A stretch of 33,260 bases of DNA. Source: Verrucomicrobiaceae bacterium (GTDB lineage Bacteria > Verrucomicrobiota > Verrucomicrobiia > Verrucomicrobiales > Verrucomicrobiaceae). Below are positions 8,009-17,334 of this stretch, piece after piece. How positions within the stretch are numbered: position 1 is the first letter of the stretch; each line of letters opens with the position of its first letter. The notes beneath the pieces were generated by a model, which did no database searches, was not told where the DNA came from, and saw only the letters and a program-made list of their open reading frames with translations. The stretch spans positions 1 through 33,260 of the forward strand of contig JAEUHJ010000211.1 in NCBI GenBank assembly GCA_016795375.1, written 5' to 3'. The translations under genes and the position numbers were made by a program.

Positions 8009-9550
8009 ATGCCCGATGATCCACCAGTTTCCGGCCCGGAGCGCTTCCTGCGGACGGATCATCTGCAAAAGGATCTGAAAGGCCGGGCGGTGCGTGGTGG
8101 ATTGATCACGATGCTGGCACAGGTGGGCAAATTTGCCTTCCAGCTCGTCAACATGGTCGTCCTGGCACGGCTGCTCTCGCCGGATGACTTCGGTCTTGTC
8201 GGCATGGTGACCAGCCTCGTGGGTTTCCTCACCATCTTCAAAGACCTCGGCCTCTCCGCCGCGACGATTCAGCGCCCGGAGATCACGCATGCGCAGGTCA
8301 GCACCTTGTTTTGGGTGAACACCGGCTTCGGTTTGCTGCTCGCAGGTCTGACACTCGCCGCCGCGCCGCTCGTGACCTCGTTTTATCATGAGCCGCGTCT
8401 GCACATCGTCACCTGCACGCTGGCGGCGGGTTTCGTCATCTCCGGCCTCTCTGTTCAACATCAGGCGCTGCTGCGCCGGCAGATGCAGTTCGGCACGATC
8501 ATGAAAATCGACCTGCTCGCGCTCGGCTGCGGCACCACGGTGGCGGTGGTCACCGGATGGCTCGGTCACGGCTACTGGGCGCTCGTGTGGCTGCAATTGG
8601 TGCTCATGACCGTGACGACGCTCGCTTCATGGATCGCCTGCGGCTGGCGGCCCGGCGGCTGGCATCGCAATTGCGGCGTGGGGGAGATGCTCGGCCTGGG
8701 CGGCTGGCTCGCGGCCTTCCGCATGGTGAGCTACTGGATTCAAAACATCGACAACGTGCTCATCGGCCGCTTCTGGGGCACGCAGTCGCTCGGCTATTAC
8801 ATGCGCGCCTACCAGTTGCTCGTGATGCCGCTCTCACAGATCAACCTGCCCATCGGCGAGGTCACCATCCCCGCCCTCAGCCGCATGACCACCGAGTTGG
8901 AGCGCTATCGCGATGCGTATGGCAAGGTGCTGCAGATGGTGCTGCTGCTCACGCTGCCCGTCATCGTCGTCACCGTCGGCGCGGCGGACTGGGTGATTGA
9001 AGTCGTGCTCGGGAGGCAATGGATCGCCGCCGCGGACATCTTCATGTGGCTTGGCATCATGGCTTTCTCAGAGCCGGTGCGTTACACCAGCGGCTATCTG
9101 TTCATCTCGCAGGGCAGGACAAAGGAGATGTTCATCGCGGAGCTCGTCTCCAGCCTCTTCCTCGTCGCCGCCATCGCCGTCGGCGTCGTTCACAGCACGA
9201 AGATGGTCGCCATCTGCTTCGCCGTCTCGAGCCTGGTCATCCGCACGCCGATCGTGCTTTATTATGTCGGTCGTTCTGGTCCGGTGACGACCGGCTACAT
9301 CTACAAGACAGCCATTCCGCTCATTCTCGCCTCGTTGGTGGCGCTGGCAGCCCTGATCGGCTTCCGTCACTCGACGTATGCCTCGCTGCCGTGGGTGAAT
9401 CCCTTCACCGGCTGCCTGCTGGCCACCGCGATCACCGGCGCGGCCTTCCTGCTCGTGCTTGCGCTTCTTCCCGCCGGCCGCGCCTCGCTCAACAGCGTGC
9501 GCGAGCTGCTGCCCATGCTGCGCAATCGCTCCAAGGGAAAAACCGCCTGA
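8009..9550 (+). CDS. Lipid-linked oligosaccharide flippase (Wzx/MOP family)
   Basis: A 513-residue polytopic inner-membrane protein of the polysaccharide_synt/MOP superfamily, which turns undecaprenyl-diphosphate-linked repeat units from the cytoplasmic to the periplasmic face. I see about a dozen hydrophobic segments, and the family features VRGGLITMLAQVGKFAFQL near the N-terminus, LVNMVVLARLLSPDDFGLVG, LSAATIQRPEITHAQVSTLF and VLIGRFWGTQSLGYYMRAYQ. The closest type is the WzxC/TuaB group. The ATG at 8009 was chosen because it begins 11 bp after the barrel stop and directly precedes the conserved region; a longer upstream frame overlaps the barrel gene and is unlikely. It is followed by the sugar transferase 22 bp later. 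Confidence 0.93.
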   Translation: MPDDPPVSGPERFLRTDHLQKDLKGRAVRGGLITMLAQVGKFAFQLVNMVVLARLLSPDDFGLVGMVTSLVGFLTIFKDLGLSAATIQRPEITHAQVSTLFWVNTGFGLLLAGLTLAAAPLVTSFYHEPRLHIVTCTLAAGFVISGLSVQHQALLRRQMQFGTIMKIDLLALGCGTTVAVVTGWLGHGYWALVWLQLVLMTVTTLASWIACGWRPGGWHRNCGVGEMLGLGGWLAAFRMVSYWIQNIDNVLIGRFWGTQSLGYYMRAYQLLVMPLSQINLPIGEVTIPALSRMTTELERYRDAYGKVLQMVLLLTLPVIVVTVGAADWVIEVVLGRQWIAAADIFMWLGIMAFSEPVRYTSGYLFISQGRTKEMFIAELVSSLFLVAAIAVGVVHSTKMVAICFAVSSLVIRTPIVLYYVGRSGPVTTGYIYKTAIPLILASLVALAALIGFRHSTYASLPWVNPFTGCLLATAITGAAFLLVLALLPAGRASLNSVRELLPMLRNRSKGKTA

Positions 9551-9572
9551 ACCTTCACCTCCCGACGATGCC

Positions 9573-10325
9573 ATGATCCAGAAAACCCGCCCCACCCGCC
9601 TCACACACCTGCTCGCCGCGTTTTTCCTCCGCCTGCGCCACCGCCTGCGCCACGGCCTGCGCAAAGGCGCGAAGCGCATGCTCGACATCACCTGCGGCTC
9701 CCTGGTCATCCTCATGCTCTCCCCGCTGCTCATCACCTCCGCGCTCGTCATCATGATCGTCGATGGCCGTCCCGTCACCTTCGCCGGCAAGCGTGTGGGG
9801 AAACTCGGCCGCCTTTTCCCGATGCTGAAATTCCGCACCATGCGCCGCGACGCCGAGGCCATCGAAAAGAAAATCCAGGAGCACAAGATCAGCAAGACCG
9901 CGCAGCACTTTGTCGATCCCGAGAACGAGTCCGTGCTGAAGCTGCGCAAGGCACTGTTGAAGTTCTCCGACGAGGAGAAGTATCCGAACGACCCGCGCAT
10001 CCTCCCTTTCGGCAAATTCATGCGCAAATTCTCCATCGACGAGCTGCCGCAGCTCTTCCACATCGTGAACGGCGACATGAGCCTCGTCGGCCCGCGCCCC
10101 TTTGCCATGTGGGAGGTGGCGGAGTTCACGCCGCGTGATCTGCTGCGCCACAAGACCAGACCCGGCCTCACCGGCCTCTGGCAGATCAGCAATCGCAGCA
10201 AGATCACCCACGACGAGGCGATCGGTCTCGATCTGACGTATGCCGCGAAGCAGGGCTTCTGGCTCGACCTCAAAATCCTCCTCATGACCGTGCCCGTGGC
10301 CCTCAAGAACCGCGGCGGCAACTGA
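9573..10325 (+). CDS. Undecaprenyl-phosphate sugar-1-phosphate transferase
   Basis: A 250-residue bacterial sugar transferase (Bac_transf) that starts glycan assembly by moving a sugar 1-phosphate from a nucleotide sugar to undecaprenyl phosphate. One membrane helix or re-entrant segment lies at about 38-63. Catalytic landmarks are KFRTMRRDAE (86-95), SIDELPQLFHIVNGDMSLVG (154-173) followed by PRP, and RPGLTGLWQISNRSKI (196-211). It has only the catalytic module, without the N-terminal multi-span domain of WcaJ/WbaP, so it is of the PglC-like monotopic class. Between the KFRTM and DELPQ blocks is a charged insertion of about 40 residues. A 12-base tandem repeat gives an RLRH-RLRH basic patch at 21-28. 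The stop is 15 bp before the next gene. Confidence 0.93.
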   Translation: MIQKTRPTRLTHLLAAFFLRLRHRLRHGLRKGAKRMLDITCGSLVILMLSPLLITSALVIMIVDGRPVTFAGKRVGKLGRLFPMLKFRTMRRDAEAIEKKIQEHKISKTAQHFVDPENESVLKLRKALLKFSDEEKYPNDPRILPFGKFMRKFSIDELPQLFHIVNGDMSLVGPRPFAMWEVAEFTPRDLLRHKTRPGLTGLWQISNRSKITHDEAIGLDLTYAAKQGFWLDLKILLMTVPVALKNRGGN

Positions 10326-10340
10326 TCCCCTTCCCCGACC

Positions 10341-11051
10341 ATGAACGCCGACGCCTTCCTTTACGACCTGCCCTCCGTCCTGCTCAACGGCGAGTCCTTC
10401 TTCCTCTGGGAGATCGGCCAGCGCCGGGTCATCGACCACTGGATGGACCATCTCTTCCGCAGCAACGCCACGATGACGCTCTGGCTGGAGCACAACGACG
10501 AGCCGCTCACCGATTATGTGAGCGGCACCTTCCCGCTCTGCAAACGCGCCGAAGTAAAGGCCGGCCTCCCTGACGCCGCCACCGGCACCTGCACGTTTGT
10601 GAACGCCGAAGGCTCCATCCAGCTCCAACGCGGCAGCGCCATCGCGCCCTGCCTGCCGCCTGACCAGCCTGTCACGAAAACCTGGTTTGCGATGGTGCGG
10701 AAGTGGCTCGCGGAGCTGCAAAAGTTCGGCACGCAGCTTCCCGAGCTTGAAACCCAGGTCGCGCCCGGCGTCATCGTCGGCCATCATTGCAGCATCTCCA
10801 AGGACACGGTGCTGAACGCCCCCTGCTGGATCGGCGCTGGCTGCACCATCAGCGGCGCTGTCATCGGGCCGAATGCCGTCATTGGTGAGGAGTGCGTCGT
10901 TGCCGCCGGCAGCGAGATCACCGAGTCCTACGTCCTCAGCCACAGCTACGTCCGCCCGAACCGCCGCCTCGACGGCGTCATCGTCAGCGGCAGAAAAATC
11001 TTCGATCACGCAACAGGCCACCCCGCTGTCATGTCAAAGCCCGCCAAATGA
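10341..11051 (+). CDS. Left-handed beta-helix (hexapeptide) sugar-nucleotide-type protein
   Basis: A 236-residue protein. The second half (about 130-215) has hexapeptide-repeat spacing of small hydrophobic residues (VAPGVIVGHHCSISKDTVLN, then CWIGAGCTISGAVIGPNAVI, then EECVVAAGSEI), as in the C-terminal domain of GlmU-like or NDP-sugar pyrophosphorylase-like proteins and in acyltransferases. The N-terminal 120 residues are not recognised and lack the GxGTRL nucleotidyltransferase loop, so it is not a complete pyrophosphorylase. It may acylate or help activate a sugar, or serve as a scaffold for the polysaccharide machinery. Its stop overlaps the start of the next kinase gene (ATGA), so the two are co-translated. 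Confidence 0.75.
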   Translation: MNADAFLYDLPSVLLNGESFFLWEIGQRRVIDHWMDHLFRSNATMTLWLEHNDEPLTDYVSGTFPLCKRAEVKAGLPDAATGTCTFVNAEGSIQLQRGSAIAPCLPPDQPVTKTWFAMVRKWLAELQKFGTQLPELETQVAPGVIVGHHCSISKDTVLNAPCWIGAGCTISGAVIGPNAVIGEECVVAAGSEITESYVLSHSYVRPNRRLDGVIVSGRKIFDHATGHPAVMSKPAK

Positions 11052-11824
11052 GCGATTCCCCCGAACATCAGCCGCCGGAAAACACCCTCAAGCAGCTTGA
11101 GGAGGCCGGCGCGCTCTCGCATTTCGCCTCCAGCATCGCGCACGAGGTGTGCAACCCACTCAGCCAGATCGTGCTCGCCACCGACTTCCTCGCCAATCCG
11201 CGCCCGCTCTCCGACGACATGCGCAAAAAAATCGTCGGCTACCTCCGCCAGGGAGCCGAGCGCATCGACAAGGCGATGAAAAGCATGCTACGCACCTGCG
11301 CGCCCATCGAAACCAGCATGACGCAGGAAAGTGCCAGCGCTCTCCTCGACGACGCCCTTGCCACGCTCACCCTCGATCCCTCCGTCCGTGTCGAAAAACA
11401 CTACGCCGACGGCCTTCCGCCGCTGCTGGCGGACAAAAAGCACCTCACCGAGGCCATCGCCCACCTCATCGCCAACGCCCTCGACGCCATGCAGCCCGCA
11501 GGCGGCACGCTCACGCTCACCACCTCTTTGAAATTTTTTGAAAGCAGCGAGCGCGAGGGCTGGCAGCGACAGTCCTGGTTCCGCGCCGGAGACCATGCCG
11601 TGGTCATTGAGATCGCCGACACCGGCCACGGCATCCACAACAGCAAGATGCCCCTCATTTTCGAGGCATTCTACACCACCAAGGCCGCCGGCCACGGAGC
11701 GGGACTCGGCCTCACCGTCACCAAAAAGATCGTTGATTTGCATCATGGGCGGTTGGAATTAAGCAACCGGCCCGAGGGCGGGGTGCTCGTCGTCCTGACC
11801 TTGAAAACCGCCGCGCACCCCTGA
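11048..11824 (+). CDS. Soluble sensor histidine kinase
   Basis: A 258-residue cytoplasmic kinase with almost no sensor part. HisKA begins near residue 20 with the phospho-acceptor His32 in FASSIAHEVCNPLSQIVLAT. The HATPase_c domain follows, with N-box (LTEAIAHLIANALDAMQPAG), G1 (VIEIADTGHGI), F-box (IFEAFYTTK) and G2 (GAGLGLTVTKKIVDLHHGRL). With no input domain, it probably takes its signal from a partner protein. The ATG at 11048 overlaps the hexapeptide-protein stop, and a receiver gene follows 16 bp later, so kinase and receiver form a two-component pair inside the polysaccharide operon. Confidence 0.93.
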   Translation: MSDSPEHQPPENTLKQLEEAGALSHFASSIAHEVCNPLSQIVLATDFLANPRPLSDDMRKKIVGYLRQGAERIDKAMKSMLRTCAPIETSMTQESASALLDDALATLTLDPSVRVEKHYADGLPPLLADKKHLTEAIAHLIANALDAMQPAGGTLTLTTSLKFFESSEREGWQRQSWFRAGDHAVVIEIADTGHGIHNSKMPLIFEAFYTTKAAGHGAGLGLTVTKKIVDLHHGRLELSNRPEGGVLVVLTLKTAAHP

Positions 11825-11840
11825 CTCCCGACCACCTGCC

Positions 11841-12236
11841 ATGAGCGACACTCCCGACGCCGCGAAGAAGAAAATCCTGCTCATCGACGACGAGCCCTTC
11901 ATCACGAACCTCATGGCCTTGAACCTCGAGGACACCGGCCGGTTCGAGGTGCGGGAGCAGAACGACTCCCTCCAGGCGCTCGACACCATCATGGACTTCG
12001 TGCCCGACCTCATCGTGCTCGACGTCATGATGCCCGACCTCGACGGCGCGGACATCATCTACCGCCTGAAAAACGACGCCCGCCTCAAGCACATCGCCGT
12101 CGTCTTCCACACCGCCACCGTGCGTGAGGCGGAGCTCAGCGCCCACGGCGGCATCATCAGCGGCTTCCCCTTCCTGCCCAAACCAGCCACCACCGAGCAG
12201 ATGATCGCCTTCATCGAGAAGCATCTGCCGAAGTGA
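11841..12236 (+). CDS. Stand-alone response-regulator receiver (CheY-like)
   Basis: A 131-residue single-domain receiver. The acidic pair Asp16-Asp17 (ILLIDDEP), the phospho-accepting Asp61 (LIVLDVMMPDLDG), Thr91 (VVFHTATV) and Lys114 (FPFLPKPAT) are all present, so it should be phosphorylated and switch. There is no output domain; it must act by binding a protein, for example an export component or another kinase. It is the last gene of the plus-strand polysaccharide operon, directly after a soluble kinase. The second kinase of the locus, on the opposite strand, could also feed it. A small hairpin at its stop may end the operon. Confidence 0.95.
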   Translation: MSDTPDAAKKKILLIDDEPFITNLMALNLEDTGRFEVREQNDSLQALDTIMDFVPDLIVLDVMMPDLDGADIIYRLKNDARLKHIAVVFHTATVREAELSAHGGIISGFPFLPKPATTEQMIAFIEKHLPK

Positions 12237-12257
12237 GGCGGAGGGTGCGACGCCTCA
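12234..12257. terminator. Hairpin between the receiver gene and xylB
   Basis: TGAGGCG (12234-12240) pairs with CGCCTCA (12251-12257) around a 10-nt loop. It overlaps the receiver stop codon and lies 4 bp beyond the end of the convergent xylB. It may end transcription from either side. There is no T-run, so support is moderate to low. Confidence 0.35.
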
Positions 12258-12260
12258 TGG

Positions 12261-13757
<1,497 letters not shown>

Positions 13758-13850
13758 GATGGAAAAATGAGTTGGTCAGAAGGTTTGCGGCGGGACCCAG
13801 AGCGGGTCAAGTGAGGAGGCTGGCAAGGTTTGGTGGAAAACGGACACCGC

Positions 13851-14309
13851 TCAACTCAGCGCCGGTTTCGCCTCCGCATACAACCGCGCCACCGACTCCC
13901 GGGTCAGCACGATGATCGTGAAGATGCCGAGAAGCGTGCCGAACGGAAAGAACAGGCAGAGGAACCCCGAGACGACGATGGAGAAGGTGCGGTTCACGCG
14001 GCGCTGGATGAAGCGCCCGGACATCACAGTGAGGATGACGGCAGCGAGCATGAACACGCCGGCGAGCACATAGAACCACTGGAAGAGCGCGAAGAACTGC
14101 TGTGGATCGAAAGGCATCGGCTGGCCGCCCGCCCTGGCACGCTCCATTTCCCTGGTGAATTCCGGGTTGGTGATGACCATGCGCATGATGGCGTAGTGCA
14201 GTGGTATGAAGGCGGACATCAACAGCGTGAGACCGACCGTGACATAATGACAGATGACCAGCGTGCGCAGGTGCTCGGCGTCCTTGTTGGGATTGGGCGG
14301 TGGTTGCAT
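13851..14309 (-). CDS. Small multi-pass membrane protein, unknown function
   Basis: A 152-residue hydrophobic protein with three to four predicted membrane segments: about 17-41 (VICHYVTVGLTLLMSAFIPL), 72-96 (FALFQWFYVLAGVFMLAAVI) and 109-137 (FSIVVSGFLCLFFPFGTLLG), the last perhaps split by a Pro-Phe-Gly turn. The N-terminus is Pro- and Asn-rich. Similar small three-helix proteins are common in verrucomicrobia and planctomycetes as uncharacterised proteins; I can name no family. It lies between RNase R (upstream, 222-bp gap) and xylB (93-bp gap). A possible promoter with an internal palindrome is at 14500-14528. Confidence 0.7.
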   Translation of the reverse strand: MQPPPNPNKDAEHLRTLVICHYVTVGLTLLMSAFIPLHYAIMRMVITNPEFTREMERARAGGQPMPFDPQQFFALFQWFYVLAGVFMLAAVILTVMSGRFIQRRVNRTFSIVVSGFLCLFFPFGTLLGIFTIIVLTRESVARLYAEAKPALS

Positions 14310-14499
14310 GGCGGGCGGGATGATTTGCAGGCAGTTTGCGAAATCCTTGAGGCAAATGCAATCCTGGCAGCGGAAAAAGCCATGCTTCCGACTGTTGATG
14401 ATGTTTTCCGAGGAGGATCAGCAGGGGGTGGTCCGCTTTTCAAAGCCTCGGAACTGCCGGAAAATGATTCTGGCAGGAGGGTTCCCCCTCATCAGAGCG

Positions 14500-14528
14500 A
14501 TATCATTGCGTGGCACGCAACGCGTCAA
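14500..14528 (-). promoter_or_regulatory. Palindrome within a promoter-like element after RNase R
   Basis: The 15-bp palindrome TTGCGTGGCACGCAA (14506-14520) has 7-bp arms around one base. On the minus strand it fills the 17-bp spacer between TTGACG (14528-14523) and TGATAT (14505-14500). It could be an operator in the promoter of the small membrane-protein gene. It begins 12 nt after the RNase R stop, so a terminator stem is the alternative. Confidence 0.4.
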
Positions 14529-14531
14529 GCC

Positions 14532-16793
14532 TCACTTCCTCCGCCTCTTTCGCGCGGATTTGTGTCCATGCCCAGGCTTGCGCGGCGGCACATGCCGCTC
14601 CTGGTGTTTCCGCTTCTCGGAACTCACCGGCTTCCCGTGCCTGGAGACGAGCTGGAAATCGACCTGCTTCTTGAAGTCGTCCACCTTGTAGATCTGCACG
14701 GTTACGTTGTCCCCGAGGCGGATGACGCGGCGGGTGTGACGGCCAATGAGCTGGCTGCTGGCGGGATCGAACATGTAGAAGTCATCAGGAATCGCAGAGA
14801 GCGGCACGCCCCCGCTCATGCCGAGATCGGCCACATCGACAAAGAATCCGAAGTTCCTCACGTCAGTGACGAGCGCGGAATACTGCTGTGGTTTTTTCGA
14901 GACGAGCTGTGCTTTGAGGAAGGCGTAGAGCTTCACGTCCTTGCTGTCGCGCTCGGCGTCGGCTGAGTTCTTCTCAGTCGCGGTGATGTGATCGGCGATC
15001 TGCCTTGCCGAATTTGCATCGAGCTGTGCTTTCTCAAACAAGGCACGATGCACGACCAAATCGGCATACCGGCGGATGGGCGAGGTGAAGTGTGTGTATT
15101 TCGTCTTCGCGAGGCCGTAGTGTCCCAACGGCTCCACCGCGTAACGCGCACGCATGAGCGAACGCAGGAAGCCGATCTTCAACGCCGGGCCGATCGGCAG
15201 CGTGGCGAGCCGCGAGAGCAACCTCTGCACTTCCGGCCGGTAATTCAGGTTCCCGCACGGCACATGATGACTGAGCACGTCGTCGCGGTAGTCGTTCAGC
15301 TTCTTCTCTTTTGGAGATTCATGGATGCGATAGACGCTGGGGCGGTTCAGAGCCATCAGACGTCCCGCGACGGCCTCGTTGGCCAGCAGCATGAACTCCT
15401 CGATCAACTGATGCGAAGCGTCGTTCTCCATGCGCTCGATGCGCAGCACACGGCCACGTTCGTCGAGGCGAATCTTGTTCTCCGGGAAATCGAGATCGAG
15501 CGAGCCGTTCTTGAAGCGCAGATGCCGCACCTTCTGCGCCAGCGCATGCGCGTCGTGCAGTCTCTCTTCGATCTCTCCCTGCGGCGGTCGTTGCAGTGTC
15601 GCAAACGCCTCCTGGTAGGTGAAACGGCGCTTCGAGTGGATCACCGCGGCATAAAACTTCGAGCTGACGACGTGGCCGTCCTTTGACAGAACGAACTCCA
15701 CGCATTTCGTCAGACGGTCCACGCTTGGCTTGAGCGAGCACAATTCGTTGCTCAGCGCCTCCGGCAGCATCGGAATCACACGATCCACGAGATAGGTCGA
15801 ATTGCCACGCCTCCTGGCCTCCACATCCAGCGCGCCGCCCGGACGCACATAATGCGACACGTCGGCGATGTGAACCCACAGCCGCCATTGGTCATGGCCG
15901 TGTTTCTCGATGCAGATCGCGTCGTCAAAGTCCTTCGCATCATCGGGATCGATGGTGATGACGTTGTGTGACCTGCAATCGACACGTCCGGCGCATTCCT
16001 CGGCACCCGGCTGGTTGTCAGGCCGCGATTTGGCGATCGTCTGCGCCTCATGCAGCACGTTTTTCGGAAAACTCAGCGGCAGGTCGTAATGCCGCAGCAC
16101 GGAGAGCATGTCCACGCCCTCCGCATCCGGTGCGCCGAGCACTTCGACGATCTCGCCCTCTGGCGCGGTTTTTTTGGACTCCCATCGCGTGATCTCCACG
16201 ACGACTTTGTCTCCCTCGTTGGGTTTGCGGCCCACATCCTTCGGCTCCGGCACATAGACCGCACCCGGCAGACGCGGATCATCCGGTGTGACGCGCAGGA
16301 GCTGCTTCGAGCGCTGCAAAGTACCGACAAAACGCGAGCGCTTGCGTTCCAGCACGCGCACCACGCTGCCGCTCAATTCTTGCGGCCCGGGTTTGCGGAC
16401 TCCCTGTGCGCGCACATCCAGCCGCACCAACACGCGGTCGCCGTGCATGGCGGTGTCCGTGGCGCTCTCCGGGATGCTGATCTCGCCGATGCCCGCCTCA
16501 TCCGGCTGCACAAAGCCACGCCCGCCGCGCGTGATCTGGATCACGCCGGGAATCAAGTCCGCCTCCTTCGCCACGATGTAGCGATTGCCCTTCGTGCGGA
16601 TGATCTTGCCATGCTTCTCCAGGCTTTTGAGCAGGCTTTGCAGCACCTGCTGCTGGTTCGGCTTCAGGCCGAGTTGTGAAAGCAGCTCAGGCACATTCGA
16701 CGGGATGTAGTCCATGCCGCCGAGCAGCTTCATAATTTTCGTCTCCATCCGCCAGCATGGCATCAATGCCGGAAAAAACGAGTCATTCGTCAT
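14532..16793 (-). CDS. rnr: Ribonuclease R
   Basis: A 753-residue 3'-5' exoribonuclease that digests structured RNA to short oligonucleotides. An N-terminal winged-helix-like part (about 30-75) is followed by cold-shock-like RNA-binding domains (about 75-240) and the RNB catalytic domain with the acidic cluster ITIDPDDAKDFDDAI (about 280-293; Asp282, 284, 285, 288, 290 and 291 lie in the motif). Later come the RNB signatures LIEEFMLLANEAVA, RIHESPKEKKLNDY and KYTHFTSPIRRYADLVVHRA. An S1 domain (QYSALVTDVRNFGFFVDVAD) follows, and then a Lys/Arg-rich tail. The start overlaps the stop of the cysteine-cluster gene as ATGA, which supports the first Met and co-translation. Later Met residues (11, 16, 21) are possible starts. 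Confidence 0.95.
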   Translation of the reverse strand: MTNDSFFPALMPCWRMETKIMKLLGGMDYIPSNVPELLSQLGLKPNQQQVLQSLLKSLEKHGKIIRTKGNRYIVAKEADLIPGVIQITRGGRGFVQPDEAGIGEISIPESATDTAMHGDRVLVRLDVRAQGVRKPGPQELSGSVVRVLERKRSRFVGTLQRSKQLLRVTPDDPRLPGAVYVPEPKDVGRKPNEGDKVVVEITRWESKKTAPEGEIVEVLGAPDAEGVDMLSVLRHYDLPLSFPKNVLHEAQTIAKSRPDNQPGAEECAGRVDCRSHNVITIDPDDAKDFDDAICIEKHGHDQWRLWVHIADVSHYVRPGGALDVEARRRGNSTYLVDRVIPMLPEALSNELCSLKPSVDRLTKCVEFVLSKDGHVVSSKFYAAVIHSKRRFTYQEAFATLQRPPQGEIEERLHDAHALAQKVRHLRFKNGSLDLDFPENKIRLDERGRVLRIERMENDASHQLIEEFMLLANEAVAGRLMALNRPSVYRIHESPKEKKLNDYRDDVLSHHVPCGNLNYRPEVQRLLSRLATLPIGPALKIGFLRSLMRARYAVEPLGHYGLAKTKYTHFTSPIRRYADLVVHRALFEKAQLDANSARQIADHITATEKNSADAERDSKDVKLYAFLKAQLVSKKPQQYSALVTDVRNFGFFVDVADLGMSGGVPLSAIPDDFYMFDPASSQLIGRHTRRVIRLGDNVTVQIYKVDDFKKQVDFQLVSRHGKPVSSEKRKHQERHVPPRKPGHGHKSARKRRRK

Positions 16794-17332
16794 TCTGACA
16801 GCGGCGGCGGCCTGAACTCGCGGTTGAGGGCAAGCCGCAGCCCACTCATCGCATTGTCCAAATCCTCGCGCAGCGCCGCGAGTTCAGGCTCTAGTTTTTC
16901 ATCCACCGGTGTGCTCATCACGCGCTCAAACCGCTCCGGCAACGGCTGCCCGTCCTCACGCAGCCCACATTGTTCGATCAACTCCCGCACATGCGCCGCC
17001 TGCGCGCGAGTTTTGTTGATCAAGGCCGCGGCGTCCTCCTCCGTCGTGCCGCCTGTTTCCAGCAGCCGCAGTTGCTGGCAATGGAACAGGCGGCAGCGCG
17101 CCGGACGCTTCTCATAAATCGTGCACCTCAAGCCTTTCAGCGCCGGACAGGGCTGCTCCATGTGATACTCGCTCTCTTTGTGACTGTGACGGATCCGCAT
17201 GCCCAGCCTCGCCAGCTCGGAAGGGTGATCTCCTGGCTGCATCTTCACGATCTGGAACATCGTGCCGTCACAGCACATGCCGCACGCCGTGCATAGACGT
17301 GTGGCGATGTCGGCGAAGGTTTCCATGCTCAT
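16790..17332 (-). CDS. YkgJ-family cysteine-cluster protein
   Basis: A protein of about 180 residues with the zinc- or iron-binding cysteine cluster of the YkgJ/CxxCxxCC family. Near the N-terminus is CTACGMCCDGTMF, and later CPALKGLRCTIYEKRPARC with a further FHC. Together these give eight cysteines. The biochemical role of the family is not settled. The ATG at 17332 follows the glycosyltransferase stop with a TGATCATG arrangement; a GTG at 17338 (4-bp overlap, two residues longer) is the alternative. The gene lies between a glycosyltransferase and RNase R, overlapping the latter by 4 bp, so it is in the middle of a tight minus-strand operon. Confidence 0.85.
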   Translation of the reverse strand: MSMETFADIATRLCTACGMCCDGTMFQIVKMQPGDHPSELARLGMRIRHSHKESEYHMEQPCPALKGLRCTIYEKRPARCRLFHCQQLRLLETGGTTEEDAAALINKTRAQAAHVRELIEQCGLREDGQPLPERFERVMSTPVDEKLEPELAALREDLDNAMSGLRLALNREFRPPPLSE

Positions 17333-17334
17333 GA

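Noticed and set aside
9628..9664. Short tandem CGCCTGCGCCAC repeat at the start of the sugar transferase gene
   Set aside because: Two to three copies within a coding region giving a basic RLRH patch; no sign of wider repeat structure.
9555..11021. 488-codon minus-strand frame opposite the sugar transferase and hexapeptide genes
   Set aside because: Antisense shadow of two well-supported genes; low-complexity Ala/Glu/Val composition and no recognisable motif.
13782..13795. A near copy of the GTTTGCGGTGG unit upstream of xylB, suggesting control by the AraC regulator
   Set aside because: A single one-mismatch 11-mer is expected about once by chance in a window of this size, and it is not phased with other copies.
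14511..14526. TGGCACG as a possible sigma54 -24 element
   Set aside because: No TTGC element is found at the required -12 spacing; the bases are better explained by the palindrome.
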